Notes under the pieces: generated by a model
Databases searched by the model: none
Told to the model about the DNA's origin: nothing
What the model saw: the letters and a program-made list of their open reading frames with translations, nothing else
In this document: piece by piece, positions 63,847-64,000 of the stretch
Numbering within the stretch: position 1 is the first letter of the stretch
Layout: each line of letters opens with the position of its first letter
Program-made: the position numbers and the translations under genes
Assembly: GCF_900142935.1 (NCBI RefSeq)
Contig: NZ_FSRS01000001.1
Span: 2,242,001 to 2,306,000 of the forward strand
Source of the DNA: Rhodovulum sp. ES.010
Lineage (GTDB): Bacteria; Pseudomonadota; Alphaproteobacteria; Rhodobacterales; Rhodobacteraceae
DNA length: 64,000 nt
Direction: 5' to 3'

Positions 63847-64000
63847 TCATGCCGATGCGCCCCCGAGATGCGCCGAGGAGGGCAGGTTCACGATCCGCGC
63901 GGCGAGATCGGCGGTCACCGGAAGCTCCGCGCGCGGGGCGTCGGCATAGATCGGCAGGCTGTGCAGCGGCTCCCAGACCGGACGCGCCATGATGCCGGCG
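63847..64000 (-). CDS. DegT/LegC-like sugar aminotransferase, C-terminal part
   Basis: The last ~50 codons of a gene entering from the right edge: GIMARPVWEPLHSLP, then ARIVNLPSSAHL before the stop at 63847-63849. The pattern RPVW..LH and a late LPSS/CSxxL is the end of DegT/DnrJ/EryC1 PLP aminotransferases, closest in feel to LegC. These aminate keto sugars for surface glycans. 100 bases separate it from the nucleotidyltransferase. Confidence 0.72.
   Translation of the reverse strand, partial: AGIMARPVWEPLHSLPIYADAPRAELPVTADLAARIVNLPSSAHLGGASA

Overview
The window is high-GC DNA that is almost fully coding. It reads as a chromosomal segment of an alphaproteobacterium, most likely order Rhodobacterales (Rhodobacteraceae/Paracoccaceae). 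The clues are an F1-only atp operon (atpHAGDC without the Fo genes), a fused mrpA-mrpB gene, an extensin-like/DUF2125 pair, xdhABC, a CIRCE-controlled groESL, a BKACE/Liv-type catabolic operon and a hisC-tyrC operon. I found no tRNA, rRNA, IS element, prophage or CRISPR array. Products are assigned from translated sequence and motif recognition only; no database search was run.

Layout. 1-7040 (minus): one operon of a periplasmic binding protein, two permeases, two ATPases, a class III aminotransferase and a beta-keto acid cleavage enzyme, probably for uptake and breakdown of an unidentified amino acid. 7383-13322 (plus): Mrp-type multisubunit Na+/H+ antiporter (AB fused, C-G), then a KefC-like K+/H+ antiporter (13484-15400). 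15593-24604 (plus): acetate module of acs, DUF4212 plus SSS symporter, a cNMP/CBS/DUF294 protein, a small membrane protein, a lone receiver domain, and a degenerate sensor kinase fused to a DEDDh exonuclease. 24668-27964: katG and divergent oxyR. 27967-32580 (minus): xanthine dehydrogenase xdhABC. 32766-34743 (minus): groES-groEL with promoter and CIRCE.

35014-40058 (plus): family II pyrophosphatase, HAD hydrolase, MaoC hydratase, ribF, YcgN-like protein and threonine aldolase. Then a DsbA-fold isomerase (minus), prs (plus), and the atp operon (minus, 41935-46826). 47087-51763: methyltransferase, glyoxalase II, clpA and a degenerate M23 peptidase. 51760-54715 (minus): a MotA/ExbB-like and OmpA/MotB-like pair that looks like a non-flagellar ion-driven machine. 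54778-59201: ChaC-like cyclotransferase, DUF2125, then hisC-tyrC-extensin. 59343-60131: rpsD with a structured leader and strong promoter. 60178-62445: an OxyR-like LysR regulator, divergent small proteins including one frameshifted gene, and a NifX-like protein. 62688-64000 (minus): start of a sugar cluster (CBS nucleotidyltransferase and a LegC-like aminotransferase), suggesting nonulosonic acid or surface glycan synthesis.

The best candidates for undescribed biology are the acetate-linked signalling module with the pseudokinase-exonuclease fusion (19803-24604), the stator-like pair (51760-54715), and the transporter/aminotransferase/BKACE pathway (1-7040).
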